From Phalacrocorax aristotelis (taxonomy: Eukaryota > Chordata > Aves > Suliformes > Phalacrocoracidae), in the NCBI RefSeq assembly GCF_949628215.1, contig NC_134283.1:31040975-31104974 (forward strand): DNA of 64,000 bases. The letters run 5' to 3'. Below are positions 49,020 through 59,960 of the stretch, one piece after another. The notes under the pieces are model-generated. The model saw only the letters and a list, made by a program, of their open reading frames with translations. It was not told where the DNA came from and searched no databases. Within the stretch, counting starts at the first letter, position 1. Every line of letters starts with the position of its first letter. Position numbers and translations under genes: made by a program.

Positions 49020-49760
49020 AAAGCCCTCTCCTAAAGAACTCTGTTTTTGACCAATATCATCATTTTGTTTAATTTAGTTGATATATAGAGACAGTTAGTG
49101 AAATATGCATGCTATATTATATTAAAGAGAAATGTAACCTTCAATTGGTATCTGATGTGCACTTTGCAATAACTGCTATTAGTTGTCTATAAAACTCCTA
49201 GACATCATTTGATTTTATTACCGTTATATTATTTTACTTGGGAACATATAGAAGGAGTGGTGATTGCAGGTCTTCAAGTGCTTACTGGGAAATATTTAAC
49301 ACAGAATGTTTTATTTATTAGCATAAAGAGACACAATGGATTGTTGGTGATTAAAGTGATGATACTGCTGCCATACTTGTCAAAAATATAGACCTAATTC
49401 AATAGAAAGGCGACAGTCAGTCTCCATGTTGATCTATGCTGAAGCAAACTGCCTCTGAAAGCAGTACAAAGCCTGAATTGGCCTCTTAATTTTATGCTCT
49501 AGGGCATAGTATAAAAAAGGGAATTCTTTCTAAGTGCCTGTAATTGCATGTTACCAGAACCTAAAATATAAGCCAAATTTTTGAAATTATAAGTGTTAAG
49601 CTTTCCATTTCAATGCCTTCCCCTCCTCTTCCTCAAAAAAAGAAATCATCAAAACAAAAGAGCTTTAAAATGCCTCACTATCCCACATCATTAATAAAAT
49701 ATACACCATACTTAGCCTTTAATTGCAAATGTACATTTTGAAAGAAAATACTTTTTTAAA
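49020..49760. promoter_or_regulatory. AT-rich candidate noncoding element
   Basis: About 740 bases of AT-rich, repeat-free DNA with many ATTA cores and octamer-like ATATGCATGC. It also carries GCAATAACTGC and TTAATTTTATGC. It has the texture of a conserved element, but this is inferred from composition alone. Confidence 0.3.
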
Positions 49761-51709
49761 AAAATGAATAATTTTCCTTCTCTCCCAGCCATCCAGCACT
49801 GGAGCCAGGGACCTACTCGCCCCAGCTGGACATGCTGCCCTCCATTTTGAAGTGGTGTGTTTCAAATAACAGCATAACTCCTGCATGTTTTAGGTCTGCT
49901 TGTATGGGCTGGAATATTGTTTCCCTCACTTAGATTGGTAAGGCTTTGAATTAGGTAAGTTGTGCAGGTCAGATGGGCCTTGCTAAGCCCCATGCATCAA
50001 CCGGAGGGAGACAGTCCAGCATCCCCCCAGCTGGGTTTGGGGTCTGGCAGGGCGGTGCTGGGGCAGGTTCTGCCCAGGCTGGCGATGCTGATGCTCCTGC
50101 TGGCTCCTAGAGGTTGAGCAAGCGCTGCGATGCTGGTGAGGTTTATCAGCAAGTCCAAACCATTCAGGTGGAGCGGCTTTGCAGTGGGAGCCCTAAGTAG
50201 GAAGGGCTTCTGTCCTTCCTTTGCCCTGTGCTAAAACAGGATTCACTTTGCATAGACACACTGCAGCATCTGCCTTGAAAAAAGTCAAATATTCTCCCCC
50301 ACTGCCCTTGCATGGGTCTGTGTTTACAACTTCACTCCTCTGAGAAGACAGCAGGAAAAAAAATATAAGATTAACCATTTTGTACACTTGATGGTTTCAT
50401 TGGACAGGCAATAAATCAATACAATTGAATTGGAGAAGATAGTGTTCAAATGCTATTATCTGTCTCTCTGTTATTGAGCTGGGATCCTTGGACTGACTTA
50501 CAGAGATCCCTCCACCTCCAGGATTCCCTTCCCCAGAAAACCTGCAGTATTCAACCTGCTCCAGGGCTTGTCTGAACCCACTGGGCAGTCCTGCACTTTC
50601 CTGCAGATTTAATGCTTTTTGGGTGTGTTAGCCCAAAAACATCATTTTTGGGTTTGCTGTTACAGGGTTACATTGTTGGAGTGCAAGCAGGAAATTATCC
50701 TAAATGCTAACACTGGTGAAAGATACTGTATGCATAACGATAGAGGAGAAATATGTCAGCAGAGCTGAGGGTGGCAATGCTGTGTGCCCCAGGGGAGTGT
50801 TTCCAGGGCTGGAAGCAGGGGCTTTAGAGAGCTCATCTGGTCCTCTGTATATTTGCTTTTGCCTTCTAGCAGTGAGATTGCCAGCAAAGGTCCAGCTGCT
50901 GCAGTCCCTGCAATTGTGGGCATTTATTTATTCAAGGCTGCTTGGAGAGCACAGAGGTTTTACCCAAAGGAATTTGCTGGTGCTCCCTGCCTGATTCGAG
51001 TCCCCATATTTCCATAGCTTTCCAGGAAAGATGATGGCACTGTGAAGTTTTGTTTGGTTTTTTTTTCAGAAAAGAAGAGCCGTCTGCAACAGCTTAAGAT
51101 ACCCAAAAGACCATATGTAATGTTGATTGAATGGGTCTGACTCCAGCAAAGTTGCTGCTAAGTTATACCTTGGTAAATGAAAGATAAATGAAGCCAAAAC
51201 CTAAACACTGCAAGGACTGATGCTGATGCCAAGACTTCAAAAATATTTTGTTAGCAAAATATTGTTTCTCTAACACAGGCTTTAATATTTTAATGTTACC
51301 CTTATGTAGTGGCATAAAGGTTAAAAATTCTTTGTTTACAGGTGAAATCCCCACTCCTCCTGCTCTCCTACATCTTTTCCCAGCCCCAGTAATTCGATAA
51401 ATTTTCCCTTCAACATATGCAATTTCAGGGTGCCCTCTGGTGTACAGACATCTCCAATGCAGCGCCCTCGCTCAAGCCTCTTCTCTGACAAATCCACTTG
51501 CACTAACACTTTGCATTTATTTATCCCTGTTTCTTCACGCTTCTTATGAGGGGGCATCAGACCCAAATGTGAGTCCCTGTCCTGTAAACGCACTGACATG
51601 AACTTAGCTTGAGTACCCTGGGAGCTCCCAGCCTTCACATTAGTTAATAAAGGGTTCTGCCTCCCTGATGGCAAAATTGGAGCCCAAAACCCTGATGAGA
51701 ACGGTCTGA
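49761..51709. other. Intergenic DNA before the CR1 element
   Basis: No gene or named repeat recognised. Only chance frames of fewer than 130 codons. Confidence 0.5.
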
Positions 51710-51894
51710 AAGAGTGGTCAAACATTGGAACAGGCTGCTGAGAGAGGTGGTGGAGTCACCATCCGTGGGAGGTGTTCAAAAAACGTGTAGACATGGCACT
51801 TTGGGACATGGTTTAGGAGGCATGGTGGTAGTAGGTTGACAGTTGGACTTGATGATCCTAGAGATGCTTTCTGACCTTAATGATTCTATGATTC
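51710..51894 (+). mobile_element. CR1 LINE 3' end, sense orientation
   Basis: The text matches the 3' end of avian CR1: ATTGGAACAGGCTGC, AGAGAGGTGGTGGAGTCACC, GGGACATGGTTTAG, TTGGACTTGATGATCC and a terminal ATGATTCTATGATTC repeat. CR1 copies end in short ATTCTATG-type repeats instead of poly(A), as seen here, and are usually 5'-truncated, as here (about 185 bp). The left border is approximate. Few changes from the avian consensus suggest a fairly young insertion. Confidence 0.92.
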
Positions 51895-54098
51895 ATATTG
51901 CCACTGATGAGAAAAACACCTGGTGTGGGTCCTTAATTGAGTTTGAGAAGCACCTTGTGTAAGTAGTGACACGCTTCTTGGTGAGGTGCCACAAAAGGTG
52001 GTGAGCCTCACTGCATGAATGTGGCTGCAGAACTGATCTGTGTTTTCCAATGTATTAGCAAGACATAAGTGCCAAAATAACCCTTGCTCTATTGCCTGCA
52101 GATTTAGCGTACCTGGAGGATGAGGTTCTATCTGATCCTTTTTTTCTTTACATGAAGTGATTTTTTTTTTTTAAGATCTATTGGTTTTGGAAGCTTAAGT
52201 CTACAATGATGCTATGTCTTGTAAAACAAAATCAGTAGAGCTTCTGTGGACCAGAGACTATGAACCTTCAGCACTACAGGGAGGAGAAGGCACATTATGG
52301 GATGGTGCCGGGAGGACTAGTGGAGGTACCAGGGCTCTACAGGGACCTTGGATGCTGGCAGCAGGTGACAATAAGGCATGTCAGGTCTAACAAGTGGGAG
52401 ATTGGGACCCCCTCAGTTGACCTTTGCTCCCCTATGGCCAACATATACATTGTGGGTTTGCAGCTGATCATGACTGCTTCCCTTTAGATTGGGTCTGACG
52501 CAACCTGTTGGTGGATACCATGATGACCATGACACAGCACAGAAGGTTGCCATCGTGGACCTTGTGGAGCTGATCTACCTGGTCTCCTGCTCAGCTCCAG
52601 CATAGCCATGTGCTGCTTGCTCTGAGGGATGTCCAGGCATGCCCAGGCATGTCCCTGCCATGTGCCAGGGGTGTCTGCTAGACAGGAACGTACAAGAGTG
52701 ATGAACCATCCTGCAAGCGTGACAGTGACAGCACATGGGCGATGCTAATTTTGGGATTGCCAAGTACTAATTGATCTGTCAACAGCTAGCTATTAAAGGT
52801 GTTCTGGGACAGACCTTCCCACCTTAAAACCCTGTTGGGGAAGAAGCTGGAGGGATTCTGGGCTCTTGCTGAAGTGACAGAAATGGCAGATGCTAACTAA
52901 AGTGACTGACAAGTTCTGGTTTGTAATTAAATGTTAAAAGGCACCACAATGAAGGCAAATAATATTGATGACCCCAAGCTGGCAGCAGCAGGAAGGTGCT
53001 GAGATGTGTACAGTACATCTGGTTGTGTCAGACCAGTTAATGTTTTTGCTTAACAAAGCAAAGCAAAGATGTTGGCAAAAAGAGCTCTGCAGCAACTTGT
53101 AAGAGATTTGCAAATAGAGAGCAAAGTCTGAAAAGTACAGTACAAGACAGATGGGAGCTCTTATTTTGAGGTTGCTATTAGCACTCAGGCTTCCAAATTT
53201 CAGATGAAATTGAAGAAGTATCAAAAAATCATGTCTGTCTTCCTGAGGAAGCTGGAAATCCTTTCTTGTAAAGGAAGTTCTACGTTCTTTTGAGAACTAA
53301 CATCCCATAACGACCCTACCCATCACCTGCTTTTTCAAAGTCTGGATCACACAGACATGCACCATTCATCACCAGAGTTCCTAACTGGTATAGGAAATGC
53401 AGAGAATTAAACAGGAGGTCTACACGGTTTTCCTTTGTGTCATCCAGGAATCAAGGGAGTTGGGTAACTTTGCCATTGTATGTAACTGCTGTGAGGATCA
53501 GTTTTCCTCACTATAGGATGAAACTGTGAGAGGAGCATCAAGATGATAATGTGATATTATGTTACCTTTCCATCTTGTCCTACTGCAAATTACCACCAGC
53601 AGTAAAACATAGAGACTACATTTGAAGTAGGTTTCCAATGCAGGTGATAGTACAAGCATCTAGGAGCCCCTGCTATAACAGAACAGTCTTCCACTGTGGG
53701 ATTGTCAGAGACTATGCCTGGATGGAAATGGCCAGCCAAAATATCCTAAACCTCTGCTGCTAGACCTGAAACCCCACTGCAGTGTGTGAGCAGCCTCAAA
53801 ACTGAGCTTGATTCTGGATCTGTGTCTTGTAACCAGCTCTGCAGTGTACATTGGGCCGGAGTCAAGCCTGGGTCAAAGGGCTCTTGAGCTGCAGGTCTGC
53901 TTGGAACATCTGGCATTAAGTGTGGGCTGAGGAGTCCCTTGCCTCAGATGAAATGCTCAGCCAGCCCAGTGTCTGGCTGCCAACCATGACTGGAAGAAAT
54001 GTGTAACAGCAGGTTAAGATTACAGTGATATTTTGCCCAGAATATCTACCCAAACTGTTCAAGGGCATCTAGAGCCAGAGAAAGTGTCTTTTGCCTGT
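51895..54098. other. Intergenic DNA between CR1 and LTR
   Basis: No gene or named repeat recognised, only short chance frames. Confidence 0.5.
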
Positions 54099-54103
54099 CC
54101 TCC

Positions 54104-54697
54104 TGTCATGGTTTTAGCTGGGATAGAGTTAATTTTCTTCACTCTAGCTGGCATAGTGCTGTGCTTTGGACTTAGTATGAAAACAACATTGATAACACAC
54201 CGATGTTTTGGTTGTTGCTGGGTAGTGCTTGAACTAGTCAAGGACTTTTCCAGCTTCCCATGCTCTGCCGGGTGCACAAGAAGCTGGGAGGGGAGGAGGC
54301 ACAGCTGAGAGAGCAGATTCAGACTGGCCAAAGGGATATTCCGTATCACCTAATGTCATGCCCAGTATGTTACCTGGCAGGAGCTGGCTGGGGGAGGGAG
54401 GCAACAATTGCGGCTCGGGGATGGGCAGCGTCAGTTGGCGGGTGGTGAGCGGTTGTATTGCTTGTGTTTTTGTTTTTTTCCCTTCTTCCCTTTTCCTTGT
54501 TATTATATTACCATTATTATTATAATCATTATTATAATAATTATTATTTTATTTTAATTATTAAACTGTTCTTATCTCAACCCACAAGTTTTTTTTTGCT
54601 TTTGCTCTTCCGATTCTCTCCCCTGCCCCACAGGGATGGGGGGAGTGAGCAAGTGGCTGCGTGGTGTTTAGTTGCTGACTGGGGCTGAACCACGACG
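54104..54697 (+). mobile_element. ERVL-type solo LTR with 5-bp target-site duplication
   Basis: The element starts TGTCATGGTTTTAGCTGGG and ends GGGGCTGAACCACGACG, a form of the avian ERVL LTR family. It is flanked by CCTCC at 54099-54103 and 54698-54702. A 5-bp duplication is the class III (ERVL) signature. The terminal CA is mutated to CG. Inside are an expanded TTA/ATT microsatellite, an ATTAAA poly(A) signal at 54560-54565 and the TTATCTCAACCCACAAG motif. No internal retroviral region follows, so this is a recombined solo LTR. It has no coding capacity. Confidence 0.9.
54500..54563. repeat. (TTA/ATT)n microsatellite within the LTR
   Basis: TTATTATATTACCATTATTA-type triplets run for about 64 bases immediately before the ATTAAA signal of the LTR. 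This looks like an expansion inside the element. Confidence 0.8.
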
Positions 54698-54744
54698 CCT
54701 CCCTTTGATTTTTCTTTTATGTGTGCGTCCAATGCACATACAGT

Positions 54745-55225
54745 TCTGGTGCGCCCAGTATCCTGTGGCAGTGACTTCCACAGTTTTGCTGTGTGTTGGG
54801 TGAGGATCTCCCTCCTCCTTTTCTTTTTTTTTAATTTAATCTGCCACCTACAAGTTTCATTTTATGCTCACTATTTCTTGTACTAGGAGAGACAGCAGAC
54901 TGTTGTTTCTTGTTCTCCATGCTTCTTGTTATTGAATAGCCCTTTACTTTGTGTTTTAGGTTTTTGTTTTTTTTTTTTCCACAACAGGACTGTTGCTACC
55001 TAAAGGAGTCAAGATGTGGTTGTACCCTGCACTCATACACTGACCTAATAGTATTCTCTGTTTCTCTCCCAGTGATTCCTAATATTCAGTGTGATTTTTT
55101 GACCTTTTCAGTGCTTCAGACAGATCATAGAGCTTGTATTACACCTCTAAAGTCACATTTGTTATCAGTGATCAGACCAGAGCCCATTGTTGCATCCATA
55201 AAATTTTCTCAGCTGTAGTCTGAAA
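54745..55225 (-). mobile_element. Ancient CR1-type LINE fragment, antisense
   Basis: The + strand carries a series of landmarks in order. They include TGTGGCAGTGACTTCCACAG, CTGCCACCTACAAGTTTCAT, TCAAGATGTGGTTGTACCCT, GATTCCTAATATTCAGTGTG and CAGACCAGAGCCCATTGTTG. They run in the order familiar from antisense copies of old CR1/L3-type LINEs shared by reptiles, birds and mammals. The copy is diverged, and a T-run at 54961-54980 and small gaps interrupt it. The assignment is from remembered landmarks, not an alignment. Confidence 0.65.
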
Positions 55226-56144
55226 ATGTGATAAATGTTCATTTGTTTAGTAAATATCTTTGTCCAAAATCCTCCAGAAGCCTATAACCATATAAGCATC
55301 TACACATAAAAGCATATAAGGTGAACTGAGGATATTTGATGTGCAGGAGTCAGTAAACCACCCTGGAATACTGCTGCAATGCTAAAAACCCCATGCCGTT
55401 TCCCCAGCTGGACAAATATAACCCAGAATGAAGCATGGTTTAATACTATTGCTTACATTAGATAAGCTCAGTAAAGTCCAGGAGAGTAATTGATTTATGG
55501 AGATGGCTTTAAACATCCATCTTGTTCTTTTTCATGATTCTGAAGTAGTTTCTTTTGAAAGATCTTTCCCAGGCTTGTCTCTGCATACTTGGGAGCTGCA
55601 ATCCAGATCCTTATGTGTAACCACATGGCTTCAGATTCCTGGACTCCAAAAGTGTCCGAGCACAAGCTGGGAACAGGGGTCTGTTTTAGCCTGATAAGCA
55701 AATAGAAATATAAGAGATCACCACACGTATCTCACATAGTATGGTTTTCCTGGCCATCACCTTGACACTGGAGGAGGTACTTGATGCATCAAAATTCCTT
55801 ACCATGAACAGTCAAAACCTTGGGGTTTTTTTTGTTCCCTTCCCTGAAGCATCCTCAGCCTGCAAGGTGCTCTGATGAAGAGTCAAGGAACTGAGACAAT
55901 GCTGTTGTGAAGATGGTTGAAAATTGCACATTGTCCTGGCTGGGAAAAAAAGAGGCACAAAATGATACTACTGTCAACATGACATCCTTCTGTCTTTATA
56001 CCCAGCATGGGGGCCCTGGAGACTGCTGTGAAGGAGGTGAAATGCAGCAGTGCAGGAGACAGGATGTTAAGGAGACATCGGCCTCTGCAGGTTTGTGTGT
56101 AGATTCTGCAGATTTTTTCTTTTATGTGTTCTTTTTTTTTTCAG
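55226..56144. other. Intergenic DNA, before the candidate secreted-protein exon
   Basis: No named repeat recognised. Near the right end a T-rich tract leads into a strong splice acceptor at 56141-56144. Confidence 0.4.
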
Positions 56145-56355
56145 GGAGAGGTGATGAGGAGAGGAACAGAAGAGCTTGTTGCATGCTGGAGATGTGGAGC
56201 TGCCTGTCTGCCTGTTGCTCTAAGTTGAAAGACCAGAAATAATGTTGGCTATGCTTTTGACTCTCTTGACATCTGTATTACCAGCTACATATGCTAGTGA
56301 GATCCAGGGGACAAAACATGACCTGACTGGTGTGCTTGAGGTCCTTACACGGCAG
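56145..56355 (+). CDS. Candidate exon with signal-peptide start (unassigned)
   Basis: The acceptor CTTTTTTTTTTCAG ends at 56144. The exon would carry about 97 bases of 5' UTR, then ATG at 56242-56244 and 38 codons, to a phase-0 donor CAG|GTGAGTAAGG at 56355/56356. The reading starts MLAMLLTLLTSVLPATYA, a plausible signal peptide with an AxA-like cleavage site. It continues SEIQGTKHDLTG and VLEVLTRQ, polar with a short amphipathic helix-like end. I do not recognise the family and no downstream coding exon could be joined with confidence. It could be a lineage-specific gene, a decayed pseudogene or chance. The coding part is 56242-56355. Confidence 0.25.
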
Positions 56356-57618
56356 GTGAGTAAGGTCAAACACAGTAGAGAGCCAAGGGAAAGATAAGGG
56401 AGGATTATTTTCTTTCCCTGAGCAGTTTTCTTTTGAATGTGGAAGCTGTGAGACGTGTCCAGGATGGCAGAAAAGATCCTCACTGAGCCAAATGGGGTCT
56501 GGAACACAGCTCAGTGATGTTTTTTGCCCTGTGAGTTAATTTGGATCATCCCATCCCAGCTCAGAGGCCTGTGATTGTGGCTGAGTGTGCTCAGCTTCCA
56601 CCATGCAAAACCTTCTAGTAAGGAACTCTTCAGCAGGAAAAGTGTTGATAGGCAAAGCCAGATAAACCTGGGAGACCTGGGGGAATGTATGACATGTGGG
56701 AGATAAGGCAGACAGGTATTTAGGAAGACGATTTGGGCTCACTAGATGGTGCTGTTGATCCTGAAATGAGGACAGCTCAGACGAGGTACTTTCCTGAACT
56801 TGTACCCAGCGCATCTGCCCAAAATTATGGTTTTACATGCTTCCCAAACATCAAATAGACCCGCACTTCAGGCTCTGACAGTGAAGCTATATAGACGGAG
56901 TACAACAGACAGGAAAATCAGGAACTGGACTAGTACAGCCCCACCCTTAGCTCTGCCCTTCCCAGAGCCTGCAGGAACCATGGGGTACGGGGGAGAATAT
57001 TTTAAACCCTGTACTGCAGAATAAGTAGATGTGAAAAGTGACCACCAGAAGAGGCTAAATTTATGTGGAGTACAATGTATTCTCTCCCATCTCCATGGCC
57101 TTGGATGCCTGCAGGTGGTCAGCAGAGCTCATGCACAGCTGCAGTGTTGCAGAGCATCTTTTGGGATCAGGTTCATTGGGTTTAACAAGCAAAGAAGCAT
57201 TTTGAGCTGGCAGCAGGTATAGTAGTAGTGCACAGCAGCAAACAACATTCCAGGGGGAGGCACTGTAGACAAGCTCAAGGGGCAAGGGTATCTGGCATCG
57301 CTGGAGCAGAGTAGCTGAAAAGGTTATGTGTAGTCTGCCTCACCAGCTTTACATGCAGATGGCTATGGAGCTCTTCACTGCCATAGTCCTTCCTGAGACA
57401 TCTCAGCCCCACCAACTCCACACTTTTACTACTCCTTTTACTGGGAGATGGTTTCATCTTTGGGACCAGCAGGGCATGGAGAGTTTCAAAGTATGTTGAT
57501 TTTTAGGGCAAATTTTTTCCAGGAAAAATACCCAGAAAACAGTGCACGTGGAGAAGCAGTCTGTGTGTAAGACACACCCTGGAGTCATGGTTCCCAGGGA
57601 GGAAACAGCACCTGGGAG
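56356..57618. other. Intergenic DNA (or intron of the candidate gene)
   Basis: No exon or named repeat recognised. Frames of 60-92 codons have no resemblance to known proteins. Confidence 0.4.
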
Positions 57619-58653
57619 TGCCAAGGGTTTGCATGGCAAGGTTTTGGTAGCAGGGGGCCTACAGGGGTGGCTTCTGTGAGAAGCTGCTAGAAGCTTCCTC
57701 TATGTCCGATAGAGCCAATGCCAGCCATTAGACCCGCTGCTGGCCAAGGCTGAGACCATCAGTGATGGTGGTAGTGCCTCTGGGATAACACAGTTAAGAA
57801 GGGGAAAAGCTGCTGTGCAATTGCAGCCAGAAGAAAGGAGTGAGACCACATGAAAGAAACAGCCCTGCAGACACCAAGGTCAGTGAAGAAGGAGGGGGAG
57901 GAGGTGCTCCAGGAGCCAGAGCAGAGATTCCCCTGCAGCCCGTGGAGGCTAGTGGTGGAGCAGATATCCACCTGCAGACCGTGGAGGACCCCATGCTGGA
58001 GCAGGTACATGCCAGAAGGACGCTGGGACCCCGTGGGAAGCCTGCACTGGAGCAGGGTCCTGGCAGGAGCCGAGGACTCGTGGAGAGAGGTGCCCATGCT
58101 GGAGCAGGTTTGCTGGCAGGACCTGTGATGCCGTGGGGGACCCACACTGGAGCAGTCGTGAAGAACTGCAGCCCATGGGAAGGACTCTCGTTGGAGAAGT
58201 GCATGGAGGACTGTCTCCTGTGGGAGGGACCCCAGGCTGGAGCAGGGGAAGAGTGTGAGGAGTCCTCCCCCTGAGAAGGAAGGAGCGGCAGAGACGACAT
58301 GTAATGAACTGACCACAATCCCCATTCCCTGTCCCCCCCATGCCACTGGGGAGGAGGTAGAGAAAACTGGGACTGAAGTTGAGGCTGGGAGGAAGGGAGG
58401 GGTGGGGGGAAGGTGTTTTAAGATTCAGTTTTTATTTCTCATTACCCTACTCTGATTTTATGGTAGTAAATTAAATTACTTTTCTGAGTCAAGCCTGTTT
58501 TGCTTGTGATGGTAACTGGTGAGTGATCTCTCCCTGTCCTTATCTCAATCCATGAGCCTTTTGATATATATACTCTCCCCAGTCCAGCTGAGAAGGTGAG
58601 TGATACAGTGGTTTGGTGGGCACCTGGCATCCAGCCAGGGTCAAGCAACCACA
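57619..58653 (+). mobile_element. Long ERVL-type solo LTR with internal GGAGCAG repeats
   Basis: The + strand reads as a long avian ERVL-class LTR. It runs from about TGCCAAGGGTTTGCATGGC through GTCCGATAGAGCCAATGCC. It passes a block of repeated CTGGAGCAGG...CCCGTGGG-type units (about 57900-58250) and an ATTAAA signal at 58470-58475. It then has TTATCTCAATCCATGAGCC and GGGCACCTGGCATCCAGCC, and ends AACCACA at 58653. No internal retroviral genes adjoin it. The flanks (GGGAG and TTGAT) do not match, so the ends are approximate or the duplication has decayed. The frames of 92-195 codons inside are by-products of the GC-rich repeat. Confidence 0.85.
57905..58250 (+). repeat. Degenerate about 40-60-bp GGAGCAG repeat array inside the LTR
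   Basis: GGAGCAG or a close variant recurs roughly every 40-60 bases, separated by CCCGTGGG/CCCATGGG-like and GGACC-like words. This is a diverged tandem array typical of this LTR family. Confidence 0.65.
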
Positions 58654-59269
58654 TTGATCTAAAGTGTTTGTGCACAATATCAGAAGTTGGTAGAGTTCCA
58701 TTTATCTGCCGCTTATATCCTGTTTAAGGACCAGAGACCCTATTTTGGTACGGACTGTCTTGACTATTGGCAAGGGCTGGTGAAATTGTTCAAAATGCTC
58801 TTTCCCCTTGGATTGTATCCGGTACACAGTTTTTCCCTCTTTTCTTTAAAGGTATGTTTCTAATACATGCCTCTCATGAAGGCAGGCAAGTGGAGACAGC
58901 TCATCTTTGCATCCCTGCATCAGGCTGTGTAACTCAATGGGAGAAGCATCCTTCTTACACCCTATTTTCTTTCCTCCTCCCCTCCCCAGAGTGTGGCAAT
59001 GCTAACCCATGTACTCAAACATCTAGCTCCTCTGACACTCAGAACCCTGACCCTAGCATGTATCATAGTCCATGGCCTGTTGATATGGTCCAATCCACCA
59101 CAAAAATCCAACTTTTACTGCATACTACTGCAAACACTTGACTGAGATCGAAGCTAGTACCATCCATTTGGGCCTGAGCAGAGCTGTATCTGAACCTCAG
59201 CTGCATGCAAAAAACCCCAAGTGTACAATTTTGATATCCTTTTGTTAAGGGACCTATATTCAGGTTCAT
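58654..59269. other. Intergenic DNA after the second LTR
   Basis: No primer-binding site or retroviral gene follows the LTR. A strong polypyrimidine tract and CAG acceptor-like site is at about 58966-58989, followed by an open frame starting ECGNANPCTQTS. It is not assignable. Confidence 0.4.
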
Positions 59270-59570
59270 GTTGTATTATTTCTAAATTAGAGCTAATTAT
59301 CCCATACTCAAGGCTTGATCATTTATATAAAATATTTAGATTCTGTGTCTGTTGGGATGGCTTTTAGAGTATTTAAGGAAAAAAAAAGAAGAAAAAAGGA
59401 AATTTCAGGCTACCTCAAGTTTTAGTGTTGTGATGCCACGCCTCCTGTTATTGCTAATGGTATATTAATATTAGCTGGCACCTCCCTTGTGCTCTCCCAT
59501 CTGATGATTGCAATCTGAGGTTATTTCAGGTTAAATTGAAATACTTGGATTTTCAGGTTTGCAGGTGGTC
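59270..59570. promoter_or_regulatory. AT-rich candidate noncoding element with E-box
   Basis: AT-rich, repeat-poor sequence with GAGCTAATTATCCC, GGTATATTAATATTAGC and CCATCTGATGATTGC. The last joins a bHLH-type CATCTG to an ATTGC half-site. This resembles neural enhancers but is inferred from motifs alone. Confidence 0.3.
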
Positions 59571-59864
59571 TTTTTGTTATCAAGGAGGGGGTAAGTGTTT
59601 TGATGCCTTTTAAGATTTTTGGCCCTGAGTTCATTGGGGCAGAAATTATTGACTGGTGAAAGGAGGAGGAGCCCAGTAGAGGTGTTATGTGACAGCTATG
59701 GGGCAACAGAGCTGAAGACTATGTCATTATGTCACCATGTAAATTAAGATTGCATAGGAAATCTTTATTGTGTCTATATCTTGTGATTGCTTGACTGCAA
59801 CTGTGCTGTGGCTTTAACCGTGTTTAAAATGCGATTTCCTAAGTTTCGTAAAAGCTTACTAAAA

Positions 59865-59960
59865 AGAGAATTCCATTAAGGGAAGCCATGTTGACTCCGA
59901 TTTCTTCCTCAATTCTCCCTGTACAGCTACTTCTAAATCACTTGTAAGTTTTTTCAGCTA
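59865..59960 (-). mobile_element. Short ancient CR1 reverse-transcriptase fragment, antisense
   Basis: The + strand AAGGGAAGCCATGTTGACTC, read on the minus strand, gives SQHGF, part of the conserved SQHGFxxG motif of CR1/L3 reverse transcriptase. The surrounding text is diverged and the fragment is short. It is defective. Confidence 0.5.

Noticed and set aside
57759-58346. Opposing frames of 195 and 144 codons
   Set aside because: They fall inside the ERVL LTR repeat array and do not resemble retroviral or host proteins.
58654-59160. Retroviral internal region following the 57.6-58.7 kb LTR
   Set aside because: There is no primer-binding site, gag, pol or env signature after the LTR. It is treated as a solo LTR.
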